Shown here one piece after another: positions 32,694-40,608 of a stretch of 64,000 nt of DNA (its first letter is position 1; every line of letters begins with the position of its first letter). The notes beneath the pieces are model-generated. The model was not told the DNA's origin. It did no database searches and worked only from the letters and a program-made list of their open reading frames with translations. Source of the stretch: Thermoplasmata archaeon (GTDB lineage Archaea; Thermoplasmatota; Thermoplasmata; Lutacidiplasmatales; SKW197). Made by a program: the position numbers and the translations under genes. The stretch lies in contig JAOAJK010000004.1 in NCBI GenBank assembly GCA_026414225.1, forward strand, positions 1 to 64,000, given 5' to 3'.

Positions 32694-33635
32694 TTAAAGG
32701 ATTTGTTCTACCTTGCCTGAGCATGCAATCCTTAATCCTTTCCCGTTGAGGTCTACAAGGATGAGAGAATCCCCGGGGTTTAAAGCAGCTGGCTTCTGCA
32801 GCTCTACCTCTGCAACGAATTTTTCTCCAGTTCCACCCACCACTCTCACTTTTACCGGAATGAGAGAAAGCCGCACAAATAGGTGGGTGATGTTCTCATG
32901 TGTCCCTTTATAATATCTCTCCATCTCTCCAGCCATTTCAATCTTCCGGGTAACATGGAGGGCATCAGGCGCTGCAAGCACAAATCCGCGTTCGAGTTCA
33001 TCTACCTCGGCACCCTTAATAGCCAGCCCAACGCGGTCCCCGTTTTCCGCTTCCTCAACATCCACATCATGCACCTGGATTGACTTTATTTCAACAACTT
33101 TGTCTGTAGGGAAGAGACGGAATTTATCATGCCTGTGCACCTTTCCTCTCGACACGCCTAGTATCACCGTACCCACACCTTTCACATTGAAGAAATGGTC
33201 AATGCAGATATGGTCAAAATCAGATTTTTTAACTGGCTGCAGGCTTGCAAACCGTTCAAGTAAATGAGGAATACTTTTTTCAGCAACCTCAAACCTGCTC
33301 AACGGTGTAGATTTCACTATTCTCTTCCAGGTTTCCATTAGCGACGGGTCCTCTAGTATAACAGTCCCGCTTGAAAACCCGAACCTGCTGATTGCAACAA
33401 TTTCTTCACCGAGAGTGGCTGAAAACTCCTTCACAGCAATCACCGGGATATCACACATGTCCAGCGCATAGAGGAGGGATTGCAGCCTATCCGGGTATCT
33501 CAGGGGATATGCAACGGTCAGGTCCTTTCCACTTACCCTGTAATTATACATCTGAATGTCACTTGTCGTCCCTTTTTTTCCGAGTTCAGCAGCAAGTTCC
33601 ATGTCATTGAGAACTGCGAGAGTGATACCAGGCAT
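32694..33635 (-). CDS. SelB-like translation-factor paralogue (EF-Tu domain 2) with degenerate G domain
   Basis: A 313-residue protein. The C-terminal half is clearly the EF-Tu/SelB beta-barrel region (FDHICIDHFFNVKGVGTVIL, then GDRVGLAIKGAEVDELERG). The N-terminal 130 residues keep the outline of a GTPase domain but lack a P-loop and NKxD motif. This matches the archaeal SelB-like (SelBL) group described as having lost GTP-binding motifs. Start at 33635 follows a TATA-like box at 33653-33665 by about 24 nt; the longer frame to 33677 would begin upstream of it. No selenocysteine genes are seen here. Confidence 0.75.
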   Translation of the reverse strand: MPGITLAVLNDMELAAELGKKGTTSDIQMYNYRVSGKDLTVAYPLRYPDRLQSLLYALDMCDIPVIAVKEFSATLGEEIVAISRFGFSSGTVILEDPSLMETWKRIVKSTPLSRFEVAEKSIPHLLERFASLQPVKKSDFDHICIDHFFNVKGVGTVILGVSRGKVHRHDKFRLFPTDKVVEIKSIQVHDVDVEEAENGDRVGLAIKGAEVDELERGFVLAAPDALHVTRKIEMAGEMERYYKGTHENITHLFVRLSLIPVKVRVVGGTGEKFVAEVELQKPAALNPGDSLILVDLNGKGLRIACSGKVEQIL

Positions 33636-33652
33636 AGAAGCACCCAGAAACA

Positions 33653-33665
33653 ATTTATATTTAAA
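33653..33665 (-). promoter_or_regulatory. TATA-like box of the SelB-like gene
   Basis: The minus strand reads TTTAAATATAAAT centred about 24 nt before ATG 33635, which implies leaderless transcription and fixes the start. Confidence 0.5.
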
Positions 33666-33769
33666 AGTTATCGGCATCCACTATCCGAGCAATCGGTCAT
33701 GCAGAAAATTTTCCAAGAAAAGATTAATAATGGGTTGTTCTTTCCAACTGTAAACCCTGAGGTGAATAG

Positions 33770-34741
33770 ATGGCATTGCTGGTCACGGGCGGTTATGGTT
33801 TTATCGGCTCGAATTACATAAGACACCTGGAGAGCATCGGATATAGAGGGAAGGTAATCAATGTGGATAAGCTGGGCATCGGGTCCAATGTTGACAATTT
33901 GAAGGGCCTCAATCTGGACCACAAATTTCTCAAACTTGACCTCGCTGCACAGAATCTCCCGGAGAACGAGGAAATTGACTACATCGTAAATTTCGCCTCC
34001 GAAACCCATGTGGATAGGAGCATCAAAAACCCTGAGGAATTTTACAGGAACAATGTGGAGAGCTTGTTCAGGATTCTCGAGTGGATGCGAAAAAGCAAAA
34101 ATGATGTGAGGATGGTGCACATTTCGACGGATGAGGTTTATGGTGAAATCCTGGAGGGTTCATTCACGGAAGAGTCCACATTGAAACCCTCCAATCCCTA
34201 TTCCGCCACCAAGGCCTCCCAGGACATGTTCGTGCTCGCCTATGTCCGCACCTACGGACTGAACATTTCCATAACGCGCTCTGCAAATAACTATGGACCC
34301 TATCAATTCCCGGAGAAGTTTATTCCCAAGACCATTATTCGGGGAATGAACAATCTGGACATAATTGTTTACGGTTCAGGAAAGCAGATACGGAGCTGGC
34401 TTTATGTAAGGGACAATGCTGAGGCGATTCATACAGTCCTTCTGAAAGGGAAGAAAGGTGAAATTTACAATATACCTGGTAGCGATGAAGTAGAGAACAT
34501 CCAGATTGTGAAAATGATTGCCAAGACGATGAACAGGGAACTGAAGATCAGGCATGTGGAAGACAGGCCAGGACATGACCTCAGGTACAGTTTGAGGGGC
34601 AAAAATCTTGAGGCCCTTGGCTGGATGCCGAAAACAAGAATTGCAGATGGATTAGGTTTAACAGTTAAGTGGTATATGGAAAATGAGTGGTGGTGGAAGC
34701 CCCTGGTCAATGAGAAAGTTCTGGGTGTGGGTTTCGCCTAA
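33770..34741 (+). CDS. rfbB: dTDP-glucose 4,6-dehydratase-like NAD-dependent epimerase/dehydratase
   Basis: A 323-residue short-chain dehydrogenase-fold enzyme. The NAD-binding motif is GGYGFIGSN at residues 7-15. The catalytic dehydratase signature THVDRSI is present, as are STDEVYGE, YSATKAS (Tyr-x3-Lys) and RSANNYGPYQFPEKF. These match RmlB-type enzymes, which make dTDP-4-keto-6-deoxyglucose. GAGGTGAATAG precedes ATG 33770. The other dTDP-rhamnose genes are absent here, so the exact sugar is uncertain. It converges on the phosphomutase with a 4-nt overlap. Confidence 0.9.
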   Translation: MALLVTGGYGFIGSNYIRHLESIGYRGKVINVDKLGIGSNVDNLKGLNLDHKFLKLDLAAQNLPENEEIDYIVNFASETHVDRSIKNPEEFYRNNVESLFRILEWMRKSKNDVRMVHISTDEVYGEILEGSFTEESTLKPSNPYSATKASQDMFVLAYVRTYGLNISITRSANNYGPYQFPEKFIPKTIIRGMNNLDIIVYGSGKQIRSWLYVRDNAEAIHTVLLKGKKGEIYNIPGSDEVENIQIVKMIAKTMNRELKIRHVEDRPGHDLRYSLRGKNLEALGWMPKTRIADGLGLTVKWYMENEWWWKPLVNEKVLGVGFA

Positions 34742-36129
34742 TTCTTCCCCACTCTTTCCCCCTCTGCTCTAATTGCCTCTTCCAGAATCTGGAGGCCTTT
34801 CTGCACAAGACCATCGGCCTGCGTCTCGCTGGGTGCATCGGAGAAAACCCGCACAAGGGGTTCGGTGCCTGACTTTCTCACCAGGAGCCAGGCATTATCC
34901 TCAAAGCAGACCTTGTACCCATCAATGGTAATGATTTTCTCACCTGGGAATTCGTTTTTCAGCATCTCAAAAACCCGTTTCATCACCCTCTTCTTCAATC
35001 CCTCCTCGCAATGCAATGCCTCCTTTCTCTGATAAAACTTAGGAAACTCCTCTGAGAGCTCTTTCAGTGTCTTTTCTCTGTCAACGAGAATTTCCAGAAG
35101 CTTGAAGGTGCTCAGCAATCCGTCAGCAAACATCCTTGGTAGAAAGAAGTACTTCCCCGTCTCCTCGTATGCAAAAACTGTGTCGGGATTTGCCCGCATT
35201 GCAATTGAGATTTCAGGGGGCCCAACCCTTGTAGCAATGACTTCAACACCAAATTGCTGGGCAACCCAGTAAATTAGGCCAGACGAATTGATAGGAGTAA
35301 CAATTTTGCCTTTCTTACGGCTCAAAATCTCCCTTGCGAAAATTGCGGCGACCACATCTTCCGAAACAACCTCTCCATCACCAGTAATGAACAGCACACG
35401 GTCCGCATCGGTGTCGGTTGCGACCCCTATATCACATCCTTCTGCCTTCACCTGCTTTGCACTGCTCTGAAGTGTGTGTCTCCTTGGCTCAGGCATTCTT
35501 GCGGGCGTTGGTGAAGGGATTGAGTTTATGCTGAAAACCTCACAGTCGGCACCAATGAGAAGTTTTGGTAGAATCTGGTGGGCACATCCATTTGCAGTGT
35601 CCACAAGCACTCTGAACTTCCTCTTTCTTATTTTCCCGAAATCAGCACTCTCTTTGAGAATCTCTGCATAAACATTCAATGCAAAGAGGTTGACGGAACC
35701 GCCGAATTTCTGCATCGGACAGCGGGTCCTGACATACTTTCTAGTTTCAAAGATTTTTTCAATTTTTTCCGCGTTTTCTCCTCCGATGTCACTTCCATCT
35801 GGATTCATTAAAACTATCCCGGAAATTTCTGGAGGCGTGTGGGAACCAGTGATCATCGCTCCCCCAGGTATCTTCTGGTCCACTATGTACGACGCGATAC
35901 CGGGCGTTGGAATTATATCGCAGTAGTCCACATTCACCCCCTGGGAGTTCAAACCGGCGATGAATGCCATTGCTATGCTCTGGGCGCCAAATCTGGAATC
36001 CCTGCCGACCGCCACCCTCGCTCCCTGGCCTAAGTAGCATCCAAATGCTTCACCCACCTGTAGTGCGAACTCTGGTGTGATGTATTCATTTATTCTCCCC
36101 CTTATCCCGGCGGTCCCAAAAAGTTTCAT
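34738..36129 (-). CDS. Phosphohexomutase (phosphoglucosamine/phosphomannomutase family)
   Basis: A 463-residue alpha-D-phosphohexomutase. The phosphoserine loop is TGSHTPPE (Ser96), the metal loop is DTDADR, and the phosphate-binding loop is RKSGTEPLVR. The sugar-binding loop reads YEETGKYF where the family usually has GExSGH, so substrate preference may differ. The start at ATG 36129 has GGAGGGG about 9 nt upstream; GTG 36138 is an alternative. It follows the roadblock-like gene and probably feeds UDP-GlcNAc, mannose or glucose metabolism. Confidence 0.85.
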   Translation of the reverse strand: MKLFGTAGIRGRINEYITPEFALQVGEAFGCYLGQGARVAVGRDSRFGAQSIAMAFIAGLNSQGVNVDYCDIIPTPGIASYIVDQKIPGGAMITGSHTPPEISGIVLMNPDGSDIGGENAEKIEKIFETRKYVRTRCPMQKFGGSVNLFALNVYAEILKESADFGKIRKRKFRVLVDTANGCAHQILPKLLIGADCEVFSINSIPSPTPARMPEPRRHTLQSSAKQVKAEGCDIGVATDTDADRVLFITGDGEVVSEDVVAAIFAREILSRKKGKIVTPINSSGLIYWVAQQFGVEVIATRVGPPEISIAMRANPDTVFAYEETGKYFFLPRMFADGLLSTFKLLEILVDREKTLKELSEEFPKFYQRKEALHCEEGLKKRVMKRVFEMLKNEFPGEKIITIDGYKVCFEDNAWLLVRKSGTEPLVRVFSDAPSETQADGLVQKGLQILEEAIRAEGERVGKN

Positions 36130-36134
36130 ATTTT

Positions 36135-36488
36135 TCACCCCTCCCTCAATTTCTGGACCAGCTTTTCAATTTCTTCAAAAATTTCTGGCTTTGTGATTTT
36201 TGCATCATAAACACACACAAAGACCATTTTTCCTGCTCGTTTCAGGAGCACCCTCTCACTCCCCTTCATGCACAGCATTCCATCGGGCATCTCAATCTTC
36301 ATCTGCTTGCAGATTTTTTCCCCGGCTTCAATGGCTGCCTGGCACATCATAGCGAGCAAAGGTCCGGGGGTAAATTTTTCAATATCTGAAACAAAGATTT
36401 TGCCGGTGTCATCAATTATCATCGTACCGGTGCAGTTGTAATTTTTTCTCAAGTCCACCAGTTTCTGATAAATTTCAAGCGATTCCAT
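36135..36488 (-). CDS. Roadblock/LC7-like protein
   Basis: A 117-residue soluble alpha/beta protein. The order of strands and helices (TGTMIIDDTGKIFVSD, a central helix LLAMMCQAAIEAGEKICK, then RVLLKRAGKMVFVCVYD) is that of roadblock/LC7 dimerisation domains, which in archaea often work with small GTPases. No GTPase lies beside it. It precedes the sugar phosphomutase in the same transcript. A TATA-like element lies about 25 nt before ATG 36488. Confidence 0.65.
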   Translation of the reverse strand: MESLEIYQKLVDLRKNYNCTGTMIIDDTGKIFVSDIEKFTPGPLLAMMCQAAIEAGEKICKQMKIEMPDGMLCMKGSERVLLKRAGKMVFVCVYDAKITKPEIFEEIEKLVQKLREG

Positions 36489-36560
36489 GGAAGAGGGATG
36501 GGGTATATCTATTAAAAGATTTTTCTAACGCCTCCTAACATTTTCATCTCCCTTCAGAAA

Positions 36561-36570
36561 CATTAAAATC
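36561..36570 (+). promoter_or_regulatory. TATA-like box of mptA
   Basis: CATTAAAATC centred about 27 nt before ATG 36593, giving a leaderless mRNA. Confidence 0.4.
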
Positions 36571-36592
36571 CCTCCGCCCATACGGAAGAGCG

Positions 36593-37477
36593 ATGAAAGA
36601 TGTACAGAATCACAGTGCCACAAAAAGCTTTGCACTTAACCGTGTGGGAATAAGCGAGGTCCTCAAGCCGGCGTGCATTCAGAGACCGGACAAAGTGGTG
36701 ATGCTCACAGCTAGAATAGACCTCGCGGTGGATTTACCTTCTAGCCTTAAAGGGGCCCATCTTTCGAGGAACATGGAAGTGCTGACTGAAATCATAGATA
36801 ACAGCATCCGCACCCCTGCAGAAAGCCTGGAATCGCTGTGCCTCAGATGCGCTAAGGGAGTTCTCGAAAAGCACGAGTATGCCACCATCGCGGAGGTATC
36901 CATGGAAGCAGTGTATTTTCTGGAGAGAGGTGCAAAACCCTCAATGGAGAGCTACCTTCTTTTCGCTAAGGCAGTCTGCAGCAGGAGCGAAAAATCAAGA
37001 AGATTTCTCGGCGTAGAGGTCTCCGGAATGACGGCCTGTCCATGTGCTATGGAAACATTGCGGGAAAAACTTATAGAGGCCCACGGTGCCAGGGAGATAC
37101 TGACGCGATTACCTGTAATTACCCATAACCAGCGAAATCGTGTGAGAATCGATCTGGAAATTCCAGAGGAAGAGGAAATTGAGGCAGACCATCTGATAGA
37201 AATAGGAGAGAAAGCCCTCAGCACACCAACCTATGGGATACTGAAAAGAGACAATGAGGCAGAAGTGGTGCTTCAGGCCCACAGAAATCCTAAGTTCGTG
37301 GAAGATGTGGTGAGGGATGCGCTGCACCTTATTCTGCAAAAGTACGGGCATTTCCCCGATGAGATGCAGGTAAGGGTCTGCAGCGAAAGTGAGGAAAGTA
37401 TCCACAAGCATAACGCTTTCGCCGAGAAGACCACAACCATCGGAGAACTCAAAAAGGAGTTTAATTCGTCTCTGTGA
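36593..37477 (+). CDS. mptA: GTP cyclohydrolase MptA (type IB/FolE2 family)
   Basis: A 294-residue metal-dependent enzyme. In archaea it converts GTP to 7,8-dihydroneopterin 2',3'-cyclic phosphate, the first step toward methanopterin-type or folate-type pterins. Recognised segments are NRVGISEVLKP, EVSGMTACPCAME (metal-binding Cys region) and THNQRNRVR. Length is normal. It is monocistronic, overlapping the convergent coiled-coil gene by 17 nt. ThyX and the FolD-like protein in this window use related cofactors. Confidence 0.9.
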   Translation: MKDVQNHSATKSFALNRVGISEVLKPACIQRPDKVVMLTARIDLAVDLPSSLKGAHLSRNMEVLTEIIDNSIRTPAESLESLCLRCAKGVLEKHEYATIAEVSMEAVYFLERGAKPSMESYLLFAKAVCSRSEKSRRFLGVEVSGMTACPCAMETLREKLIEAHGAREILTRLPVITHNQRNRVRIDLEIPEEEEIEADHLIEIGEKALSTPTYGILKRDNEAEVVLQAHRNPKFVEDVVRDALHLILQKYGHFPDEMQVRVCSESEESIHKHNAFAEKTTTIGELKKEFNSSL

Positions 37478-38534
37478 GCATCTCAAATTCGATGTTTAGA
37501 TCCTCCGATATCTGACTGACCTTGTTATATACATTCAATAGAGCTTTTAAAACCATGCTAGCTCCTGAGGCGGGAAGGGAATCAGGTGCGTATCTCTCCT
37601 CCAGCAGATGCAGGGTTTTGTCCAGGAACTGTTTGGTCATTGCATGCAATTCCTTCGTAGCAACGATGCCCATGCAGAACTTCGTGCCTTTCATGAGCCC
37701 GATTTCATAGACACTTGAATCAAACTTTTTTGTGGCAAAGGTGTAGGGAGTATTCAGTTCCTTCTGGAGTTTGTATGATTCGCTGAGGAGTTTTGCCAGC
37801 ACATTCTTGTTGCCGGTCCTCCATTTTCTCACATATCTGATAAGAATTTTGCCATTGAGGTCCATTATGAACACTTCCTCGGGTCTCGCCTTGATCACCC
37901 TCTGTCCACCAGCCCTTTCAGGAGCGGTAACTATGGAACTTACAATCTGCATTTCAAAGAAGCGTTCCTTCACCCTCTGCTTCAGTAGGGTTACCTGTTT
38001 TTCAATCTCCTCCAAACTCTGGGTTCCAAACATCTTCCAGATTTTAAGAAGGTCCTCTTCGAACCCGGGCACTTCAATGCTTGCCAGGTCTTCCTTCAAT
38101 TTTTGCTCTTTGATAGTCTTCCACTCTTCCTTCAGTGTCTCAAACATCTGCGAAATTTCGTCTGCAGCGTTAAAATCGCCAAATTTATCTTTCAAGAGCT
38201 TAATTTTGTTTTCCAGTTCTGGTAACTCGTATTTTCCAACCTGTTTTTTTATTTCCTCTATCTTTATTATTTTCTCCTTCGCACCTGCAATCTCCCTCTT
38301 CAGTTTTTCAGGTTCAGTGATTTCCTCCAGCTGTGAGGTATCATATCCCAGATTCTTTATGAACTGGATATCCGGGTTTTCACGCCTTGCCTCTTTTTCT
38401 TCGGAGGGAGTACTTGCTTCCGTGACCTGTGAAGGCGCCTGTACCTCGGAAGTCCCGGCGGTCTCTTCAGATTTGGGTTCCCTGGGCTTTTCTTCTTCCC
38501 TCGGAGTTTGGGTAGGTTTCTTCCGCTTTCCCAT
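37461..38534 (-). CDS. Coiled-coil protein with C-terminal roadblock-like domain
   Basis: A 357-residue soluble protein. The first 55 residues are Lys/Glu/Pro-rich and likely disordered. Residues about 60-200 are a long coiled coil (KIIKIEEIKKQVGKYELPEL and similar). The C-terminal part contains EEVFIMDLNGKILIRYV and a longer helix-strand pattern resembling a roadblock/longin-type sensor fold; this assignment is tentative. ATG 38534 has AGGTG upstream and is preferred over GTG 38540. It may act with the roadblock-like protein 1 kb away. Confidence 0.65.
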   Translation of the reverse strand: MGKRKKPTQTPREEEKPREPKSEETAGTSEVQAPSQVTEASTPSEEKEARRENPDIQFIKNLGYDTSQLEEITEPEKLKREIAGAKEKIIKIEEIKKQVGKYELPELENKIKLLKDKFGDFNAADEISQMFETLKEEWKTIKEQKLKEDLASIEVPGFEEDLLKIWKMFGTQSLEEIEKQVTLLKQRVKERFFEMQIVSSIVTAPERAGGQRVIKARPEEVFIMDLNGKILIRYVRKWRTGNKNVLAKLLSESYKLQKELNTPYTFATKKFDSSVYEIGLMKGTKFCMGIVATKELHAMTKQFLDKTLHLLEERYAPDSLPASGASMVLKALLNVYNKVSQISEDLNIEFEMLTETN

Positions 38535-38611
38535 TATCACACCTGCCTCTAGGATAACAAGGATTTATAAATAATCTTCCTCTTTTTATGTGCGTTAATT
38601 CTACATGCTTG

Positions 38612-39427
38612 TTAATTTGCCTTTTTTAATTTTGCCAGATTTGAAAAAAGCATGCTGGTGGTTACGGGTCCCACACCTCCGGGCACTGGGGTAATATAAC
38701 TGCATTTCCTGGCTAAACCCTCAAAATCTGCATCACCCACAATTTTTCCATCCACGCGGTTCATTCCGCAGTCAATGACAAATGCATTCTCCTTCACCAT
38801 TTCCGTCTTCAGGAAACCTGGAATTCCTACACCACAGATTACCACATCGGCATTACGGGTATGGTACAGGAGGTCCTTGGTAAATTCATGACAGACCGAC
38901 ACAGTGGCATTACGGTTCAGTAGCATCGTGGCAAGAGGTTTACCTATCACTGGAGAGTGGTTGATCACGCACACATCTTTTCCTCCAAGCTCAAAACTGA
39001 CCTCATCAATTATTCTCATCACGGCAGCAGGGGTGCAGGGAACTGGGGCGCTATGATACGCATTTCTATACAGGAGTCCGAGATGTCTGGAACACATGCC
39101 TTCAATATCCTTTTCCGCTGGAAGCGACGCATATACCTGTTCCAAATCGAGGTGTTTGAAACCCATGAGCACGATCCCATCAGTATTCTCCATTCCATTA
39201 ATTGCATCACGCACTTCCTGGAGAGTAGAATTCATGCTGAGGCAAACTTCTTTGCATTCAATATCAAGGATTCCCGCATTTTTTTTCACAACACCAGCAT
39301 ATATCTTCGCATCCTCTGCAGCGGTGCGGATAATACCAATTCTGGAACCCTTCACAATCGTCCTTATTCCATCATAAACCTTGCTGGCAATTTTTCTTCC
39401 GTCAATAATCCCGGCCAAAGCCCTCAC
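38612..39427 (-). CDS. folD: FolD-like methylene-tetrahydrofolate dehydrogenase, catalytic residues altered
   Basis: A 271-residue FolD-family protein, slightly short. The NAD(P) domain is good: HSPVIGKPLATMLLNRNATV, then PVPGGVGPVTTSML. The N-terminal catalytic domain is degenerate. The conserved Tyr is Tyr43, but the cyclohydrolase lysine expected four residues later is Val47 (Lys48 and Lys49 follow). The usual QLPLP loop is replaced by MGFKHL. The protein may be a dehydrogenase only, or use another C1 carrier. It overlaps the upstream FKBP gene by 4 nt. Confidence 0.82.
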   Translation of the reverse strand: MRALAGIIDGRKIASKVYDGIRTIVKGSRIGIIRTAAEDAKIYAGVVKKNAGILDIECKEVCLSMNSTLQEVRDAINGMENTDGIVLMGFKHLDLEQVYASLPAEKDIEGMCSRHLGLLYRNAYHSAPVPCTPAAVMRIIDEVSFELGGKDVCVINHSPVIGKPLATMLLNRNATVSVCHEFTKDLLYHTRNADVVICGVGIPGFLKTEMVKENAFVIDCGMNRVDGKIVGDADFEGLARKCSYITPVPGGVGPVTTSMLFSNLAKLKKAN

Positions 39428-39774
39428 TTTTTCCTCTTCTGGATGTCCACGATTGAGATGTCAAAAATCAGGGTCTTGCCTGCAAGCGGATGTGTGCCTG
39501 TTTTTCCATATGCAAGTTCTGGTGGGATGGTAACTCTTTTCTTTTCTCCCACACTCATCCCCAGGATTGCATCCTCAAATCCCTTTATCAATTTTCCATC
39601 ACCGAGACGGAATGTGAGGGGTGCATAGTCCTGCCGTGGGTTGTACATTCTGTGCTGCTTTGCGACATCCAGAATGTTGGTGTCGAAAATCTCCCCGTTT
39701 GTAAAAAAGCCGACATACTCCACGCTTACAGTGTCTCCCTTTTCAGCCCTTGTCTGTCCTGGATTTTTCTGCAT
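39424..39774 (-). CDS. FKBP-type peptidyl-prolyl isomerase
   Basis: A 116-residue FKBP domain. Conserved parts are GDTVSVEYVGFFTNGEIFDT, LIKGFEDAILGMSVGEKK and ELAYGKTG. It is short, without the IF domain and metal-binding tail of longer archaeal FKBPs, so probably a foldase only. The mRNA is likely leaderless: the AT-rich palindrome at 39791-39804 lies about 24 nt before ATG 39774. It is translationally coupled to folD. Confidence 0.9.
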   Translation of the reverse strand: MQKNPGQTRAEKGDTVSVEYVGFFTNGEIFDTNILDVAKQHRMYNPRQDYAPLTFRLGDGKLIKGFEDAILGMSVGEKKRVTIPPELAYGKTGTHPLAGKTLIFDISIVDIQKRKK

Positions 39775-39778
39775 GTGC

Positions 39779-39804
39779 GGTAATTACCATACTTAAATTT
39801 AAGT
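39779..39804. promoter_or_regulatory. Divergent promoter with two palindromes
   Basis: GGTAATTACC (39779-39788) and ACTTAAATTTAAGT (39791-39804) are both perfect palindromes between the FKBP gene (start 39774, minus) and the PAC2 gene (start 39834, plus). The second is a symmetrical TATA-like element that could serve both directions. The first could hold a regulator over the FKBP start. Confidence 0.45.
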
Positions 39805-39833
39805 ATTTCCTTTCCATAGGGGTTTTGAGAGCC

Positions 39834-40607
39834 ATGAACGATGATGTACAAATCTATGAACTGAAGAAGATGGACCTGAAAAATGCGATTGTGATTGATG
39901 GTTTTCCCAGCGTCGGGCTTGTTAGCTCCATTGTTGCAAATTTCCTGATTACGGAGCTGCGACTGGAGCAGATAGGCATCATTGATGCTCCGCAGTTTCC
40001 GGTGGTATCTTTGATAAAGAATTCCGAGCCCCACCATCCAGTTAGAATTTATGCAGGTTCGAAAACCACCTCTAAGGGAGACGGGGACAGGTTGGTGGTC
40101 TTTACCTCGGAACTTCAGCCGCCTCCAAACATGGTGAAGGTAATTGCCACCACGATGCTGGACTGGATTGAGGAGCAGAAATGCGGATTGCTGGTCTCCC
40201 CGGAGGGCCTCGTGATTGAGGATGGAAGTCCGGATGATAGAAGGGCCGAGATGAAGGTGTACGGTGTGGGAAGCACGAAGAGAGCAAGGGAGTTGCTTGT
40301 GGAGCCCAATGTATTTCCTTTCACGGAAGGAATCATAACAGGGATCGCGGGTGTTCTTCTCAATGAGGGCAAGATACGGGATTTTGATGTCATCTGCCTG
40401 CTTGCAGAGGCCTACCAGGATATTCCAGATGCGAGGGCGGCGGCAAAGGTGATAGAGGTGCTCGACCGAATTCTGCTTCACACAAAACTCGATGCCAAAC
40501 CATTGTATGATGAGGCACTGAGAATTGAAAGGGAACTCCAGCGTATCCGGGAAAAGAGCAAAACCCAGAAGGCGGTGGCTCCACCCACTTCCTCAATTTA
40601 CAGATAG
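39834..40607 (+). CDS. PAC2-family proteasome assembly chaperone-like protein
   Basis: A 257-residue COG2047/PAC2 protein. Characteristic segments are VIDGFPSVGLVSSIVANFLI near the N-terminus, GLLVSPEGLVIEDG and GIITGIAGVLLNEG. Family members are linked to assembly of ATP-grasp or proteasome complexes; the archaeal role is not settled. The tail is charged and probably flexible. ATG 39834 is chosen; the open frame to 39750 crosses the divergent promoter. It is followed by dph6 with only 1 nt between. Confidence 0.82.
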   Translation: MNDDVQIYELKKMDLKNAIVIDGFPSVGLVSSIVANFLITELRLEQIGIIDAPQFPVVSLIKNSEPHHPVRIYAGSKTTSKGDGDRLVVFTSELQPPPNMVKVIATTMLDWIEEQKCGLLVSPEGLVIEDGSPDDRRAEMKVYGVGSTKRARELLVEPNVFPFTEGIITGIAGVLLNEGKIRDFDVICLLAEAYQDIPDARAAAKVIEVLDRILLHTKLDAKPLYDEALRIERELQRIREKSKTQKAVAPPTSSIYR

Positions 40608-40608
40608 G

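Noticed and set aside
37771-38574. 267-codon plus-strand ORF rich in Ser and Phe
   Set aside because: Antisense to the Lys/Glu-rich coiled-coil gene; Phe/Ser-rich reverse frames are expected from Lys/Glu codons.
39726-40481. 251-codon minus-strand ORF
   Set aside because: Antisense to the PAC2 gene and without family features; it is a shadow of the real gene.
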